From: Dehalococcoidia bacterium
Lineage (GTDB): Bacteria; Chloroflexota; Dehalococcoidia; UBA2247; RBG-13-53-26
Direction of reading: 5' to 3'
DNA: 38,045 nt
Assembly: GCA_016932645.1 (NCBI GenBank)
Contig: JAFGCL010000077.1
Coordinates: 1-38,045 of the forward strand
A model generated the notes under the pieces. That model saw only the letters and a list, made by a program, of their open reading frames with translations, was not told the origin of the DNA and searched no databases. This document shows positions 20,259 through 29,620 of this stretch, one piece after another. Positions within the stretch are counted from its first letter, which is position 1. The number at the start of each line of letters is the position of its first letter. The translations under genes and the position numbers were made by a program.

Positions 20259-21116
20259 GTGAGGAAGGTGGCCGTTATTGCGGACAGCATTGGCTGCATT
20301 CCGCGGGACCTCGTCGAGACCTTCGGGATCGAGATAGTTGCGCCTAACATCTACTGGGATGGCAGCGTCTACCGTGACTGGCTGGACATCAACCCCGGCC
20401 AGGCGTATGAGTTGCTCCAGAAAGACCCGGAGTCATTCTCCACTGCGGCCCCGTCGCCGGGTGATCTGGCGGATACCTATCGGAAGATCAGCCGGACTGC
20501 TGAGAGTCTGGTTTTCATCACTTTATCCTCCAGGGTCAGTACTCTGCACAATGCAGCTCTTGCCGCTAGAGGGTTGGTGAAGGACGAGTTGCCCGAAACG
20601 AGGATAGAGGTTCTGGATTCACGCACCTGCACAGGTGCGGAGGGCTTTGTGGTGATGGCCGCAGCCCGCGCGGCTTCTGAGGGGAAAGGCCTGGCGGAGA
20701 TCATCGATGAGGCCAAGAGTGTACGCGACCGGGTGGACCTGCTTTTCGTTCTGGACACCGTCCGCCATGCTTACAGGACGGGGCGGATTCCCAGGCTCGC
20801 TTCCCGAGTGGGATCTCTGCTCGATGTGAAACCGGTGATGGGCTGGTGGGACGGAGCGGCACGTTTTAAGGGCATGACCCGAAGCAAAGACAAAGGGATC
20901 GACCAGATCGTTGGCCTGATGCGCAGTCGCGTTCACGGGAAGCGGGTGCATGTTGCCGTTCATCACGCGGATGCGGCTGAGGAGGGAGAGAAGCTGAAGG
21001 AACGCGTGCGCAAGGAGTTCGACTGCGTTGAGTTGTGGCTCACCGAATTCAGCCCGATTATGGGCTATTCTGCCGGCAGAGGAGCTCTGGGCCTTGCATT
21101 CTACGCCGAGAAATGA
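20259..21116 (+). CDS. DegV family protein
   Basis: VAVIADSIGCIPRDLVETFGIEIVAPNIYWDGSVYRD; FSTAAPSPGDLADTYRK; C-terminal GYSAGRGALGLAFY. Confidence 0.9.
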   Translation: MRKVAVIADSIGCIPRDLVETFGIEIVAPNIYWDGSVYRDWLDINPGQAYELLQKDPESFSTAAPSPGDLADTYRKISRTAESLVFITLSSRVSTLHNAALAARGLVKDELPETRIEVLDSRTCTGAEGFVVMAAARAASEGKGLAEIIDEAKSVRDRVDLLFVLDTVRHAYRTGRIPRLASRVGSLLDVKPVMGWWDGAARFKGMTRSKDKGIDQIVGLMRSRVHGKRVHVAVHHADAAEEGEKLKERVRKEFDCVELWLTEFSPIMGYSAGRGALGLAFYAEK

Positions 21117-21215
21117 GATTCTAGGCAAGTGAATTGCTGGTGTCTTGTTGGGAGAAAGACGGTGAGATCTGTAATGATTCCGGTCTGGATGTGAAGAGAG
21201 AAAAAAGGGGGCGCT

Positions 21216-21548
21216 ATGGAGTATGGGAAGGAACTCTTGAAGGGAAGCACCGAGACGCTACTGCTCTCGCTGCTGCGGGGTCAGCCGATGTATGGCTACC
21301 AGATCATCAGAGAGTTGGAGAGCAGGAGCGGGGGCTACTTTAGATTCAGAGAGGGGACGCTCTATCCGGCGTTGCATCGACTGGAAGCAGCCAGGCTGGT
21401 GGAGGGGAGTTGGCGGAAGCTCCCGTCAGGCAAGGAAAGGCGGTACTACCAACTGACGGACAAAGGTCTGAGTTTGCTGGAAGTGAAGGTAGTCGAGTGG
21501 CAGGGTTTCTCATCAGCGGTAAATCTGATCATGGAGCCCGCCAGCTAG
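21216..21548 (+). CDS. PadR family transcriptional regulator
   Basis: LLRGQPMYGYQIIRELESRSGGYFRFREGTLYPALHRLEAARLVEGSWR...RRYYQLTDKG. Confidence 0.95.
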   Translation: MEYGKELLKGSTETLLLSLLRGQPMYGYQIIRELESRSGGYFRFREGTLYPALHRLEAARLVEGSWRKLPSGKERRYYQLTDKGLSLLEVKVVEWQGFSSAVNLIMEPAS

Positions 21549-21562
21549 GGGAAAGTTCAGAG

Positions 21563-22525
21563 ATGTCGGGCGAAGTCAAGAGCTCTCTCAATGCTCTCCG
21601 GCTGCAACTGAAGCTGGATCCTTCTTCGGAGAAGGAAATCCTGACTGAACTGTACGACCATTTCGAGGACCGGGTCGGGGAACTGCAGGAATCTGGACTC
21701 TCTGAAGAGGAAGCGATTGCTATAGCGTCGCAGGAGTTCGGGCCGTCAAACAAGGTGGCTGAGGAACTGAACGAGGTGCACAGCATCAGCAACTGGCCAC
21801 AGGCGGTCATGGCGGCGTTGCCCCACGTGCTCTTCGGGCTTCTCTTTGCCTTCCGCCAGTGGACCAATGCCTTCTGGCTGTCGATCATCATCATATCCGT
21901 GTTTGGTGCTGTGGCCTACGGATGGAAGCACAATAAGCCGACCTGGTTCTTCACGTGGTTGGGCTATGCGCTTGCTCCGTTTCTGGTCGTCGGCTTGGTG
22001 CTCCTCGACAAAGCGCTGGGCGCAGCGGACCTGTCCAGCTCCTGGTGGCTGTGGGCTTCCGTCGTGGTCTACTTCTCGATAGTGGCGGCAATATGCACCA
22101 TAATTCTGGTGCATACATGGAGACGGGATTGGCTGCTTGGGTCGTTGTCGACCCTGCCGTTCCTGGCTGTGATCGGATGGGTTCTCACAGATCGGTGGAA
22201 CAATGGCCTCATACAGGGTGGCGGGTTTCTCCACGGCCTTGAGCCGTGGATAGCTCTGAGTTTCCTGGCGTTGGCTGGCATAGTGATCATTTTCACCCGG
22301 CTGAAGAAACGCTGGTTGAGGGTTGGCGTCCTGCTGGTGGCCGCGCTTGTCATTCTCACCATGATGGCATCCGCCAGCGGCAGGAGTGTGAACTTGGCCA
22401 ATCTGGTAGTTCTGGCCATCATTGCTCTGGTCATTATCCTCGGCCCGGCCCTCGTGGACCGGCGGCTGGGTCCCCGGGAACAGGACGGCTGGGCGGGTTC
22501 CTGGGAGCGGCACTCCCGCGAGTAG
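21563..22525 (+). CDS. Integral membrane protein with N-terminal HAAS/DUF1700-type domain
   Basis: LDPSSEKEILTELYDHFEDRVGELQESGLSEEEAIAIASQEFGPSNKVAEELNEVH, then multiple TM helices; directly after padR. Confidence 0.82.
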   Translation: MSGEVKSSLNALRLQLKLDPSSEKEILTELYDHFEDRVGELQESGLSEEEAIAIASQEFGPSNKVAEELNEVHSISNWPQAVMAALPHVLFGLLFAFRQWTNAFWLSIIIISVFGAVAYGWKHNKPTWFFTWLGYALAPFLVVGLVLLDKALGAADLSSSWWLWASVVVYFSIVAAICTIILVHTWRRDWLLGSLSTLPFLAVIGWVLTDRWNNGLIQGGGFLHGLEPWIALSFLALAGIVIIFTRLKKRWLRVGVLLVAALVILTMMASASGRSVNLANLVVLAIIALVIILGPALVDRRLGPREQDGWAGSWERHSRE

Positions 22526-22561
22526 CGGCGAGAGGCGCAGAGCGGCAAATCAGGGATTCTA

Positions 22562-23248
22562 ATGCTAAGCAACATTCTGTGGATCATCGGCGCGTACCTG
22601 TACGGTGCGGTACCGGTGGTCTATCTCATCGGGCGGCTGAGGGGCGTGGATCTCTCTAAAGAAGAGGACATGCATATCAGCCTTTGGCGGAAGGTCGGCC
22701 GCGTCGAAGGGTTTTTCGGCATTCTCTGGGACGTGGTCAAGGGCGCGATCGCTGTGCTGGTGGTCGACCGAGGCTTCCACCTGGAGGACTGGGTGGTGGC
22801 CGGGGTGGGAGTGGCGGTGATCCTGGGGGAGATGTGGTCGGTGTTTCTCAAGTTGCGCGGTGAGAAATCCAATACCACCGGTATGGGCATGGCGGCTGCG
22901 CTGGTCTACCAGGCCATCCCGTTTATTCTGGTGCCGATCGTGATTGGGGCCGGCATCCGGACGATTCCCCGGTTCTTTCGCCGGGGTCAGAGCATGGATG
23001 AGCGCATGGAGTTGGGCGGCCCCCCCAGCCTTAGCCTGCCGCTGGGGATGTTCTTCGGCTTCGCCCTGTTCCCGCTGGGGTGCTGGGTGATGGATGCGGG
23101 GTGGTGGAGGATCGGAGCAGGGATCGCTCTCTTCGCGCTGATCGTGACCAAGCGGTTGACCGACGGGCTGACCGAAGACATCAAGAAGGAAGGCCTCAAG
23201 GCCGGTATTCTGGTGAACCGCATGCTCTTCGACCGCAGTCACATCTAG
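22562..23248 (+). CDS. Divergent PlsY-like membrane protein
   Basis: GAVPVVYLIGRLRGVDLSK resembles the PlsY N-terminus; similar helix layout, but signature motifs are degenerate (see findings). Confidence 0.65.
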   Translation: MLSNILWIIGAYLYGAVPVVYLIGRLRGVDLSKEEDMHISLWRKVGRVEGFFGILWDVVKGAIAVLVVDRGFHLEDWVVAGVGVAVILGEMWSVFLKLRGEKSNTTGMGMAAALVYQAIPFILVPIVIGAGIRTIPRFFRRGQSMDERMELGGPPSLSLPLGMFFGFALFPLGCWVMDAGWWRIGAGIALFALIVTKRLTDGLTEDIKKEGLKAGILVNRMLFDRSHI

Positions 23249-23320
23249 GCGGCTTCTCTGTTAGGCCTCATCTGAAATCGACGTCATCTTCCGCTCGTTT
23301 CAAAACCTATCGGAATGCCA

Positions 23321-23326
23321 TATAAT
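23321..23326 (+). promoter_or_regulatory. Candidate -10 element, possibly leaderless kinase transcript
   Basis: TATAAT followed by tggccATGATG; 8 nt to the ATG at 23335, as at gyrB. Confidence 0.45.
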
Positions 23327-23331
23327 TGGCC

Positions 23332-23922
23332 ATGATGAAGGCGACCCGTCTGGCTGACGATGTCGGCGTGCTGAAGCAGAGCCTGCCCCCGCTGCCGGAG
23401 CCCGTGGCCCATCCGGCTCTCATCGTCGTGAGCGGCCTGCCCGGCACGGGCAAGTCCTACTTCTGCCGCAAGCTGGCGGAGAGAATCGACCTGGTCATCC
23501 TGGAGAGCGACAGCCTGCGCAAGCTGCTGTTTCCCGCTCCTTCGTACAGCAAAGAGGAGAGTATACAGCTCTTCCGGGCCTGCCACGGGCTGGTCGAGGA
23601 ACTGCTGAGGAAAGGGATCAGCGTGGCGCTCGATGCCACCAATCTTGAAGAGCACAACAGGGAGCAGCTCTACCATATCGCGGACCAGTCCGGCGCAAAG
23701 CTGATTATCGTGCGCATAGAGGCGCCGCCGGAGTTGGTGCAGCAGCGGCTGGAGGGACGTGCGAGGAGGGTGGATCAGTCGGACCATTCAGAGGCGGACT
23801 GGGATGTGTACAGCAAGATGAAGCCGACGGTTCAAAAGATCAACCGCAACCACTTTGCCGTTGATAGCTCCAGGGACATTGCCCCAGTCATCGACAAGAT
23901 CGTACGTCTGGTGAACCGGTAG
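23332..23922 (+). CDS. P-loop NTPase/kinase (AAA_33, polynucleotide-kinase-like)
   Basis: VVSGLPGTGKSYFCRKLAE Walker A; LESDSLRKLLF; GISVALDATNLEEHNREQLY. Confidence 0.85.
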   Translation: MMKATRLADDVGVLKQSLPPLPEPVAHPALIVVSGLPGTGKSYFCRKLAERIDLVILESDSLRKLLFPAPSYSKEESIQLFRACHGLVEELLRKGISVALDATNLEEHNREQLYHIADQSGAKLIIVRIEAPPELVQQRLEGRARRVDQSDHSEADWDVYSKMKPTVQKINRNHFAVDSSRDIAPVIDKIVRLVNR

Positions 23923-23949
23923 TATGTGCAACAAGTCATTTGGCTTGGC

Positions 23950-24072
23950 ACCCTCGCCCGGACCCTCTCCCATCAAGGGAGAGGAAATCTCATGCCCACC
24001 GGGGCGTGCAGAGGGGCGCAGCTCCTCTGCGTCTCTCCTTTCCCCCTTTGCTAAAGGGGGACCGAGGGGGAT
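23950..24072. repeat. Intergenic multi-hairpin repeat, copy 2 plus left arm
   Basis: ccctcgcccggaccctctcccatcaagggagagg...ggggcgtgcagaggggcgcagctcctctgcgtctctcctttccccctttgctaaagggggaccgaggggg; right part matches 5164-5232. Confidence 0.75.
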
Positions 24073-24115
24073 TGGCTAAGGCGAACAACCAAAAGGAAAA
24101 GAGAGGAGACCGGAA

Positions 24116-25618
24116 CTGGAAATCAAGGTAGTTATCGGCGATTGCACCAAAGTAGAGGCTGACGCCGTCATCGTCAACCTGTTCGAAGGCGTGACCCAGC
24201 CGGGGGGTGCGACGGGGGTGGTCGACAAGGCGCTCGACGGCGCGATTACCCAGCTCATTGCCGCCGGCGAGATCAAAGGGAAGTCAGGGGAATTGACGCT
24301 GGTTCACAGCCTGGGCAAGATACCGGCCAAACGCGTGGTAGTGGCTGGCTTGGGGAAGCAGGCGCAGTTCAACGTCGATTCCATCCGGCGCGTGAGCGCC
24401 GAGGCCAGCCGCTTTGCCCGGAGCAAAGCGGCCAGGAGGGTGGCTACTATTGTGCACGGGGGTGGGGTGGGCGGCGTCGAGCCGGACAGGGCGGCACAGG
24501 CTATCACCGAGGGCGCGATCCTGGGGCTGTACCGGTTCCGCAGGCACATGTCCAAGGAACCGGATAATGGTGATATCCAGGAGCTTCTCATTGTCGAGAG
24601 AGACGAAGCCAAGCGTGCACAGTTAGAGAAGGGGCGTGATGTCGGCAGCGTGGTGGCGGAAGCGGTCGTCTTTGCCCGCGATATGATCAACGAGCCGGCC
24701 AACTTCATGACGCCCAGCATTATGGCTGACATTGCCCGAAACCTCGCTAGTGAATGCGGGATGGAGCTGACGGTGCTGGAGCGTCCGCAGATGAAGGAAA
24801 TGGGGATGGGCGGGCTGCTGGGCGTGTCACAGGGCAGCCATCAAGATCCCAAGTTCATTGTCTTGTCCTACAAGGGTGATGCAGGGTCACCGAAGACGGT
24901 GGGTCTGATTGGCAAGGGCATCACTTTCGACTCCGGCGGCATTTCGCTGAAGCCGTCTGAGGACATGGGCGAGATGAAGGGTGATATGGCTGGCGGCGCT
25001 ACGGTCATGGCTGTCATGCGGGCGGTGGGGAGGCTGAAGCCGAAGATCAATGTGACGGCTGTCATCCCGGCAACCGAGAACCTGCCGGGCGGCAGCGCTC
25101 TGAAGCCGGGCGACGTCATTAAAGCCATGAATGGGAAGACCATCGAGATCATCAGCACCGATGCTGAAGGGAGGCTGATCCTGGCCGACGCCCTCTCGTA
25201 TGCGGTGAAGAACGGTCTGTCTCCGGCAGTGGACGTAGCGACTTTGACCGGTGCGGTCCGGGTGGCGCTGGGGGATGTGACGGTGGGCGTGTTCAGCAAC
25301 AATGATGAGTTATCGAAGAAGGTGATGGTGGCGGCGGCCGAGGTCGGTGAGCGAATGTGGCAGATGCCGATGTTTGAGGAGTACAAGGAGCAGTACAAGA
25401 GTGACGTGGCAGACGTCAAGAACACCGGGGGAAGGTACGGAGGCGCCATAACGGCGGCCCAGTTCGTTGGCGAGTTTGCGGGTGATACCCCCTGGGTTCA
25501 TCTGGACATAGCCGGCACATCTCTGTCCAAGAAAGAGAAAGGTTACGTCGTGAAAGGCGCTACCGGGGTTACGGTGCGCACACTGGTCAATCTAATCGTG
25601 AATCTGGAGGCGGAATAG
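24116..25618 (+). CDS. pepA: Leucyl aminopeptidase (M17), probable CTG start
   Basis: GITFDSGGISLKPSEDMGEMKGDMAGGATVMA and NTDAEGRL-equivalent STDAEGRLILADALSYA. The family N-terminus (LEIKVVIGDCTKVEADAVIVNLFEG) is encoded upstream of the track start at 24191; SD agaggaga. Confidence 0.9.
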   Translation: MEIKVVIGDCTKVEADAVIVNLFEGVTQPGGATGVVDKALDGAITQLIAAGEIKGKSGELTLVHSLGKIPAKRVVVAGLGKQAQFNVDSIRRVSAEASRFARSKAARRVATIVHGGGVGGVEPDRAAQAITEGAILGLYRFRRHMSKEPDNGDIQELLIVERDEAKRAQLEKGRDVGSVVAEAVVFARDMINEPANFMTPSIMADIARNLASECGMELTVLERPQMKEMGMGGLLGVSQGSHQDPKFIVLSYKGDAGSPKTVGLIGKGITFDSGGISLKPSEDMGEMKGDMAGGATVMAVMRAVGRLKPKINVTAVIPATENLPGGSALKPGDVIKAMNGKTIEIISTDAEGRLILADALSYAVKNGLSPAVDVATLTGAVRVALGDVTVGVFSNNDELSKKVMVAAAEVGERMWQMPMFEEYKEQYKSDVADVKNTGGRYGGAITAAQFVGEFAGDTPWVHLDIAGTSLSKKEKGYVVKGATGVTVRTLVNLIVNLEAE

Positions 25619-25648
25619 CGCAGTGTTGTTAGTTTGGAGGTGGTGATC

Positions 25649-26296
25649 ATGAAGATCAAGTGGCTGGGACATGCGTCATTCCTGATAACCTCTGACAGCG
25701 GGGTGCGGGTGATTACCGACCCGTATGCCCGGGGTGGGGGGATCGACTATGGACCGATCCAGGAGACGGCGGAAATCGTGACCGTGAGCCACAAGCACCA
25801 GGACCACAACAATGTTGGAGCGGTGAAAGGCAAGCCGACAGTGGTGGATGCGCCCGGGGCGAGGAGTGTCAAAGGCATTGATTTCCTTGGGGTAGCCAGC
25901 TACCACGACGGGACCAAGGGGGCACAGCGCGGCCCGAACATAATCTTCTGCTTCACGGTTGACGGCGTCCGCGTTTGCCACCTGGGCGACTTGGGCCATG
26001 ATCTGGATGCGGCAAAGGTAAAGGAGATAGGCGCGGTGGACGTTGCACTCGTGCCGGTGGGTGGGTTCTACACCATAGATGCCAGGCAGGCCGCCGCCGT
26101 ATGCGAGGCGCTGAAACCCAAGGTCGTCATTCCGATGCACGTCAAGACGGCGAAGTGCGACTACCCTATCACGGGAGTCGAGGATTTCCTCAAGGGGCGG
26201 AAGAACGTGAATCGGGTGGCTGCGAGCGAGATGGAGATCAAGAAGGACAAGCTGCCACTGGAGACAGAGACGGTTGTCCTGCAACACGCGCTATGA
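25649..26296 (+). CDS. MBL-fold metal-dependent hydrolase (UlaG-like)
   Basis: MKIKWLGHASFLITSDSGVRVITDPY; HKHQDHNN metal motif; VIPMHVKT; ttggaggtgg SD. Confidence 0.9.
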   Translation: MKIKWLGHASFLITSDSGVRVITDPYARGGGIDYGPIQETAEIVTVSHKHQDHNNVGAVKGKPTVVDAPGARSVKGIDFLGVASYHDGTKGAQRGPNIIFCFTVDGVRVCHLGDLGHDLDAAKVKEIGAVDVALVPVGGFYTIDARQAAAVCEALKPKVVIPMHVKTAKCDYPITGVEDFLKGRKNVNRVAASEMEIKKDKLPLETETVVLQHAL

Positions 26297-26394
26297 GGCA
26301 GTGCTGTTCATGGACTGGCGCGTCACTTGAAACAGCCTGCGCTGGCCCGGCGTGACACTCGTGGATTCGGTAGTCTGACTGGTGAAGGTGGATT

Positions 26395-27738
26395 TTGAAG
26401 ATAGTCCGTGATGTGAAGAAAGCCAGAGCGACCCTGTTGAAGCGCACTCCTCCAGAAACGCAGGAGGGGCCTCCCTGGTTGAGGAAGAGAATAGAGGGAG
26501 CATTTGGCCGGCCGATGAGCCTGCAGGAGGTCGTGGAGTACATTCTCTCTGAAGTACGTGCCCGCGGTGATCAGGCTCTTCTGGAGTTCGAGTGGCGGCT
26601 GGATGGAGTCAAGATCAATAGCCTGGAGGTCACCGGGAAGGAGATGACCAAGGCCCGCTCCAGGGTGGACCGTGAGCTTGCCTCGGCACTGGAGTTGGCG
26701 TCCGATAGGATCAGGGCGTTCCACTTGAATTGCAGACGTGAGAGCTGGATGGACTTCGGCGAAGGAGGCTTGGGACAATGGATCCGGCCGCTGGATAGAG
26801 TTGGCGTGTATGTCCCTGGCGGCAAGGCCAGCTATCCGTCCACTCTTCTCATGACGGCCATACCGGCCAGAGTGGCCGGCGTTAAAGAGATCATCGTCAC
26901 CAGCCCTCCTGGTACTGACGGAGAGATATCGCCGGCGACCCTGCTGGCTGCGGAGATCGCTCGGGTGGACCGTGTGTTCAAGGTGGGTGGGGCACAAGCC
27001 GTTGCCGCAATGGCATTCGGCACCAAGACGATTCCAAAGGTGGATAAGATATGCGGTCCAGGCAACATCTTCGTTCAACTGGCCAAGAAGATGGTGTACG
27101 GGACGGTGGGCATAGATGGGTTCTATGGGCCGACAGAGACCATCGTCGTTGCTGACGACACTGCGAACCCGGCCTGCTGTGCGGCTGATCTCCTGGCGCA
27201 GGCGGAACATGACGCCATGGCCTCTGCTATCCTGATTACGCCTTCCGAGAAGCTGGCTACTGCAGTGAACCTGGAGGTTGACAAGCAGGTGGCACGACTT
27301 GGAAGACGTTCAGTGGTTGGCGAGTCACTCAAGGACAGGGGCGGTATCGTGGTGGTTCCGGACATGGACACCGCACTGAGCCTGGTGAATGAGTATGCCC
27401 CGGAGCATGTCTCCCTGATGGTCAACGATGCCTGGACCTGGGCGGAGAAGGTCAAGAACGCCGGCGGTGTGTTCGTCGGCGAAGACTCGCCGGAGGTCGT
27501 TGGAGACTACACTGCCGGCCCCAGCCACGTCATGCCCACCGGAGGCACTGCGCATTTCAGCTCGCCGGTCAATCTGGACGATTTCCTGAAAGTGACCAGT
27601 GTAGTAGCCATTAACCGAAAGACTCTGGGGAAGATTGGTCCGGCCGCGGCTGCGATAGCCAGGGCTGAGGGACTGGACGCGCATTCAAGGGCTGTTGAAG
27701 TGAGACTGGCCGGGAGACGAAGGAAGAAGAATGACTGA
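26395..27738 (+). CDS. hisD: Histidinol dehydrogenase
   Basis: VYVPGGKASYPSTLLMTAIPARVAGV; ICGPGNIFV; DLLAQAEHD; APEHVSLM; GDYTAGPSHVMPT; EGLDAHSRAVEVR, retaining catalytic Glu/His and Zn-ligand motifs. Confidence 0.93.
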   Translation: MKIVRDVKKARATLLKRTPPETQEGPPWLRKRIEGAFGRPMSLQEVVEYILSEVRARGDQALLEFEWRLDGVKINSLEVTGKEMTKARSRVDRELASALELASDRIRAFHLNCRRESWMDFGEGGLGQWIRPLDRVGVYVPGGKASYPSTLLMTAIPARVAGVKEIIVTSPPGTDGEISPATLLAAEIARVDRVFKVGGAQAVAAMAFGTKTIPKVDKICGPGNIFVQLAKKMVYGTVGIDGFYGPTETIVVADDTANPACCAADLLAQAEHDAMASAILITPSEKLATAVNLEVDKQVARLGRRSVVGESLKDRGGIVVVPDMDTALSLVNEYAPEHVSLMVNDAWTWAEKVKNAGGVFVGEDSPEVVGDYTAGPSHVMPTGGTAHFSSPVNLDDFLKVTSVVAINRKTLGKIGPAAAAIARAEGLDAHSRAVEVRLAGRRRKKND

Positions 27739-28741
27739 GATGGAACGTCCGTTTGAGGGTGAAGGGCTCGACATACCTACGGTGGAGTTGCCTCCGAAAG
27801 AAGGCTTGAAGGAGGAAGAGCCTGAAGCAGGAGATGCCGCAGCGGAGGCGCTCGAGGAACAACTGCCCAAGCTGGAAGAGAGTAAACCCGACGAGCCGAA
27901 AGATGTTGTCGGCATACGTTTCCAACGGGCCGGGAGAGTGTACTACTTCGCCCCCGCAGGCGTGGACTCAAAGCTGGGGGATCAGGTCGTGGCAGAGACT
28001 GAGCGCGGTTTGAAGATCGGCCGCGTGGTGATCGCACCCAAGCAGGTCATGGCCAGCCAACTGACGGATCCGCTGAAACCGCTACTTCGCCAAGCGACGC
28101 CGGAAGACTATGGAAGACTGGATAGTGTGCGGGTGAGAGAGCGCGAAGCCCTGTCCAGATGCGCTGAGCTGAGCAGCAAGCTGAATCTGCCCATCAAGGT
28201 ACTCACCGCAGAAAGCAGCCTCGATTGCAGCCATGTCACCGTCTTCTTCAGTGCGGAGGGACGTGTTGATTTCAGGCAGTTGGTACGAGAGTTGGCTTCT
28301 GCCTTGAGGGCACGCGTGGAGCTGCGTCAGGTTGGGCCGAGGGACGAGGCCAAACTGATGGGTGGCGTAGGGCGCTGCGGTTTCACGTTGTGCTGCGCCT
28401 CTTTTCTGACCGAGTTCAATCCACTGTCAATCAAGACGGCCAAGGAGCAAGGTCTCTCCCTCGAGCCGGCGAAGATATCCGGCACCTGCGGCCGCCTACT
28501 CTGCTGTCTGGGCTATGAGGCTGAATACTACCGGTCGATGAAGGGCAAGCTGCCGGGCATGAACAAACAGGTGACAACACCACTGGGTGATGGGGTCGTG
28601 GTTGGGGTGAATGCCATCAAAGAGACGGTGATGGTGCAGATGGAGAGCCAGGCCGCAGTCGAGTTCCCGGCTGCCAAGGTTACTCTGAAACCCCCAAGCG
28701 AAGCCCCCAAGAAGGGACAGCAGAGACCACGCAAGCGCTAG
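27731..28741 (+). CDS. ricT: PSP1 domain protein (RicT/YaaT-like)
   Basis: MGGVGRCGFTLCCASFLTEFNPLSIKTAKEQGLSLEPAKISGTCGRLLCCLGYE Cys-rich signature; 8-nt overlap with hisD. Confidence 0.9.
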   Translation: MTEMERPFEGEGLDIPTVELPPKEGLKEEEPEAGDAAAEALEEQLPKLEESKPDEPKDVVGIRFQRAGRVYYFAPAGVDSKLGDQVVAETERGLKIGRVVIAPKQVMASQLTDPLKPLLRQATPEDYGRLDSVRVREREALSRCAELSSKLNLPIKVLTAESSLDCSHVTVFFSAEGRVDFRQLVRELASALRARVELRQVGPRDEAKLMGGVGRCGFTLCCASFLTEFNPLSIKTAKEQGLSLEPAKISGTCGRLLCCLGYEAEYYRSMKGKLPGMNKQVTTPLGDGVVVGVNAIKETVMVQMESQAAVEFPAAKVTLKPPSEAPKKGQQRPRKR

Positions 28742-29262
28742 TTCGTCTGGGCGATGAACTTGCGCCACTCCACATGGGCGCGAAGGTAGTGGTAGGGGAC
28801 GGAGAAGGAGGCTGGTGGTGGAGGTATGGGTTGCCTCAGTAGTCTCATCCCGGCTTCTGCCGGTGTATGACCAGCCTTCCTCAGGTTACAGGCGAAGCAG
28901 CAGCCGACGACGTTGTCCCATTCGTGACTGCCCCCCCGGCTCTTTGGAATGATGTGGTCCAAAGTGATGTCCTTGGTTTCGCGTCCACAGTACTGACACG
29001 TGTACTTGTCGCGGTTGAACACCTCGAAGCGGGTGAGACGCTTCTGGAGGCGGGGGCGCTTGACGAACTTGGTGAGGCGAACGACTGACGGGATGGGGAC
29101 GGAGGTGGTTATGGCATGGAGTTCGCCTCGGCCATTCTCGATTACCTCTGCCTTACCATCAATGACCAGTATCACGGCTCTCCTGACCCGGCAGATGTTC
29201 AGCGGTTCGAAATTCTGGTTCAAGACCAGCACTGGGACATTGGTAAGATCCACTGATGCCAT
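28738..29262 (-). CDS. HNH endonuclease
   Basis: VPVLVLNQNFEPLNICRVRRAVILVIDGKAEV; RDKYTCQYCGRETKDITLDHIIPKSRGGSHEWDNVVGCCFACNLRKAGHTP. ATG at 29262; track start 29343. Confidence 0.92.
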   Translation of the reverse strand: MASVDLTNVPVLVLNQNFEPLNICRVRRAVILVIDGKAEVIENGRGELHAITTSVPIPSVVRLTKFVKRPRLQKRLTRFEVFNRDKYTCQYCGRETKDITLDHIIPKSRGGSHEWDNVVGCCFACNLRKAGHTPAEAGMRLLRQPIPPPPASFSVPYHYLRAHVEWRKFIAQTN

Positions 29263-29400
29263 TTCCTTGTGCTGTTGTTCCGTCTGGCGCGAGGCGTCCT
29301 TGCGAGCGAACCGTGCCTCGGGTCGCTGACGGATGTCTCCCAAGATTGAGTCATTTTACCGAATGGCATTTCTCAATGCAAACTGGGGCCGTAAGGGACG

Positions 29401-29429
29401 TTGCCCTCTACAGGCAAATCAGGTAATAT
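29401..29429 (+). promoter_or_regulatory. Candidate promoter for the decarboxylase cluster
   Basis: TTGCCC, 17-nt spacer, TAATAT; next gene at 29621. Confidence 0.3.
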
Positions 29430-29620
29430 CTAAACTCAATATGGCAATTCGCCGACGGGGCATGCTCTCGGTTTTTCTCTCCCCCTTTCCTCAACCTGCG
29501 CAAGGTGTCGCGTATTCTGTGGGCGGCGCGTGCGGCACTGGGAAACAGCCGGTGAGGGGACTGATGACTGGAGAACCCACTGGGGAGACACCGGCAGGGC
29601 TGGGGCGACGGAAGTAAGAC

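Noticed and set aside
26395-27738. HisD as a non-histidine paralog because no other his genes are nearby
   Set aside because: Catalytic Glu-His and Zn-ligand motifs of true HisD are retained; isolation from other his genes alone is weak evidence.
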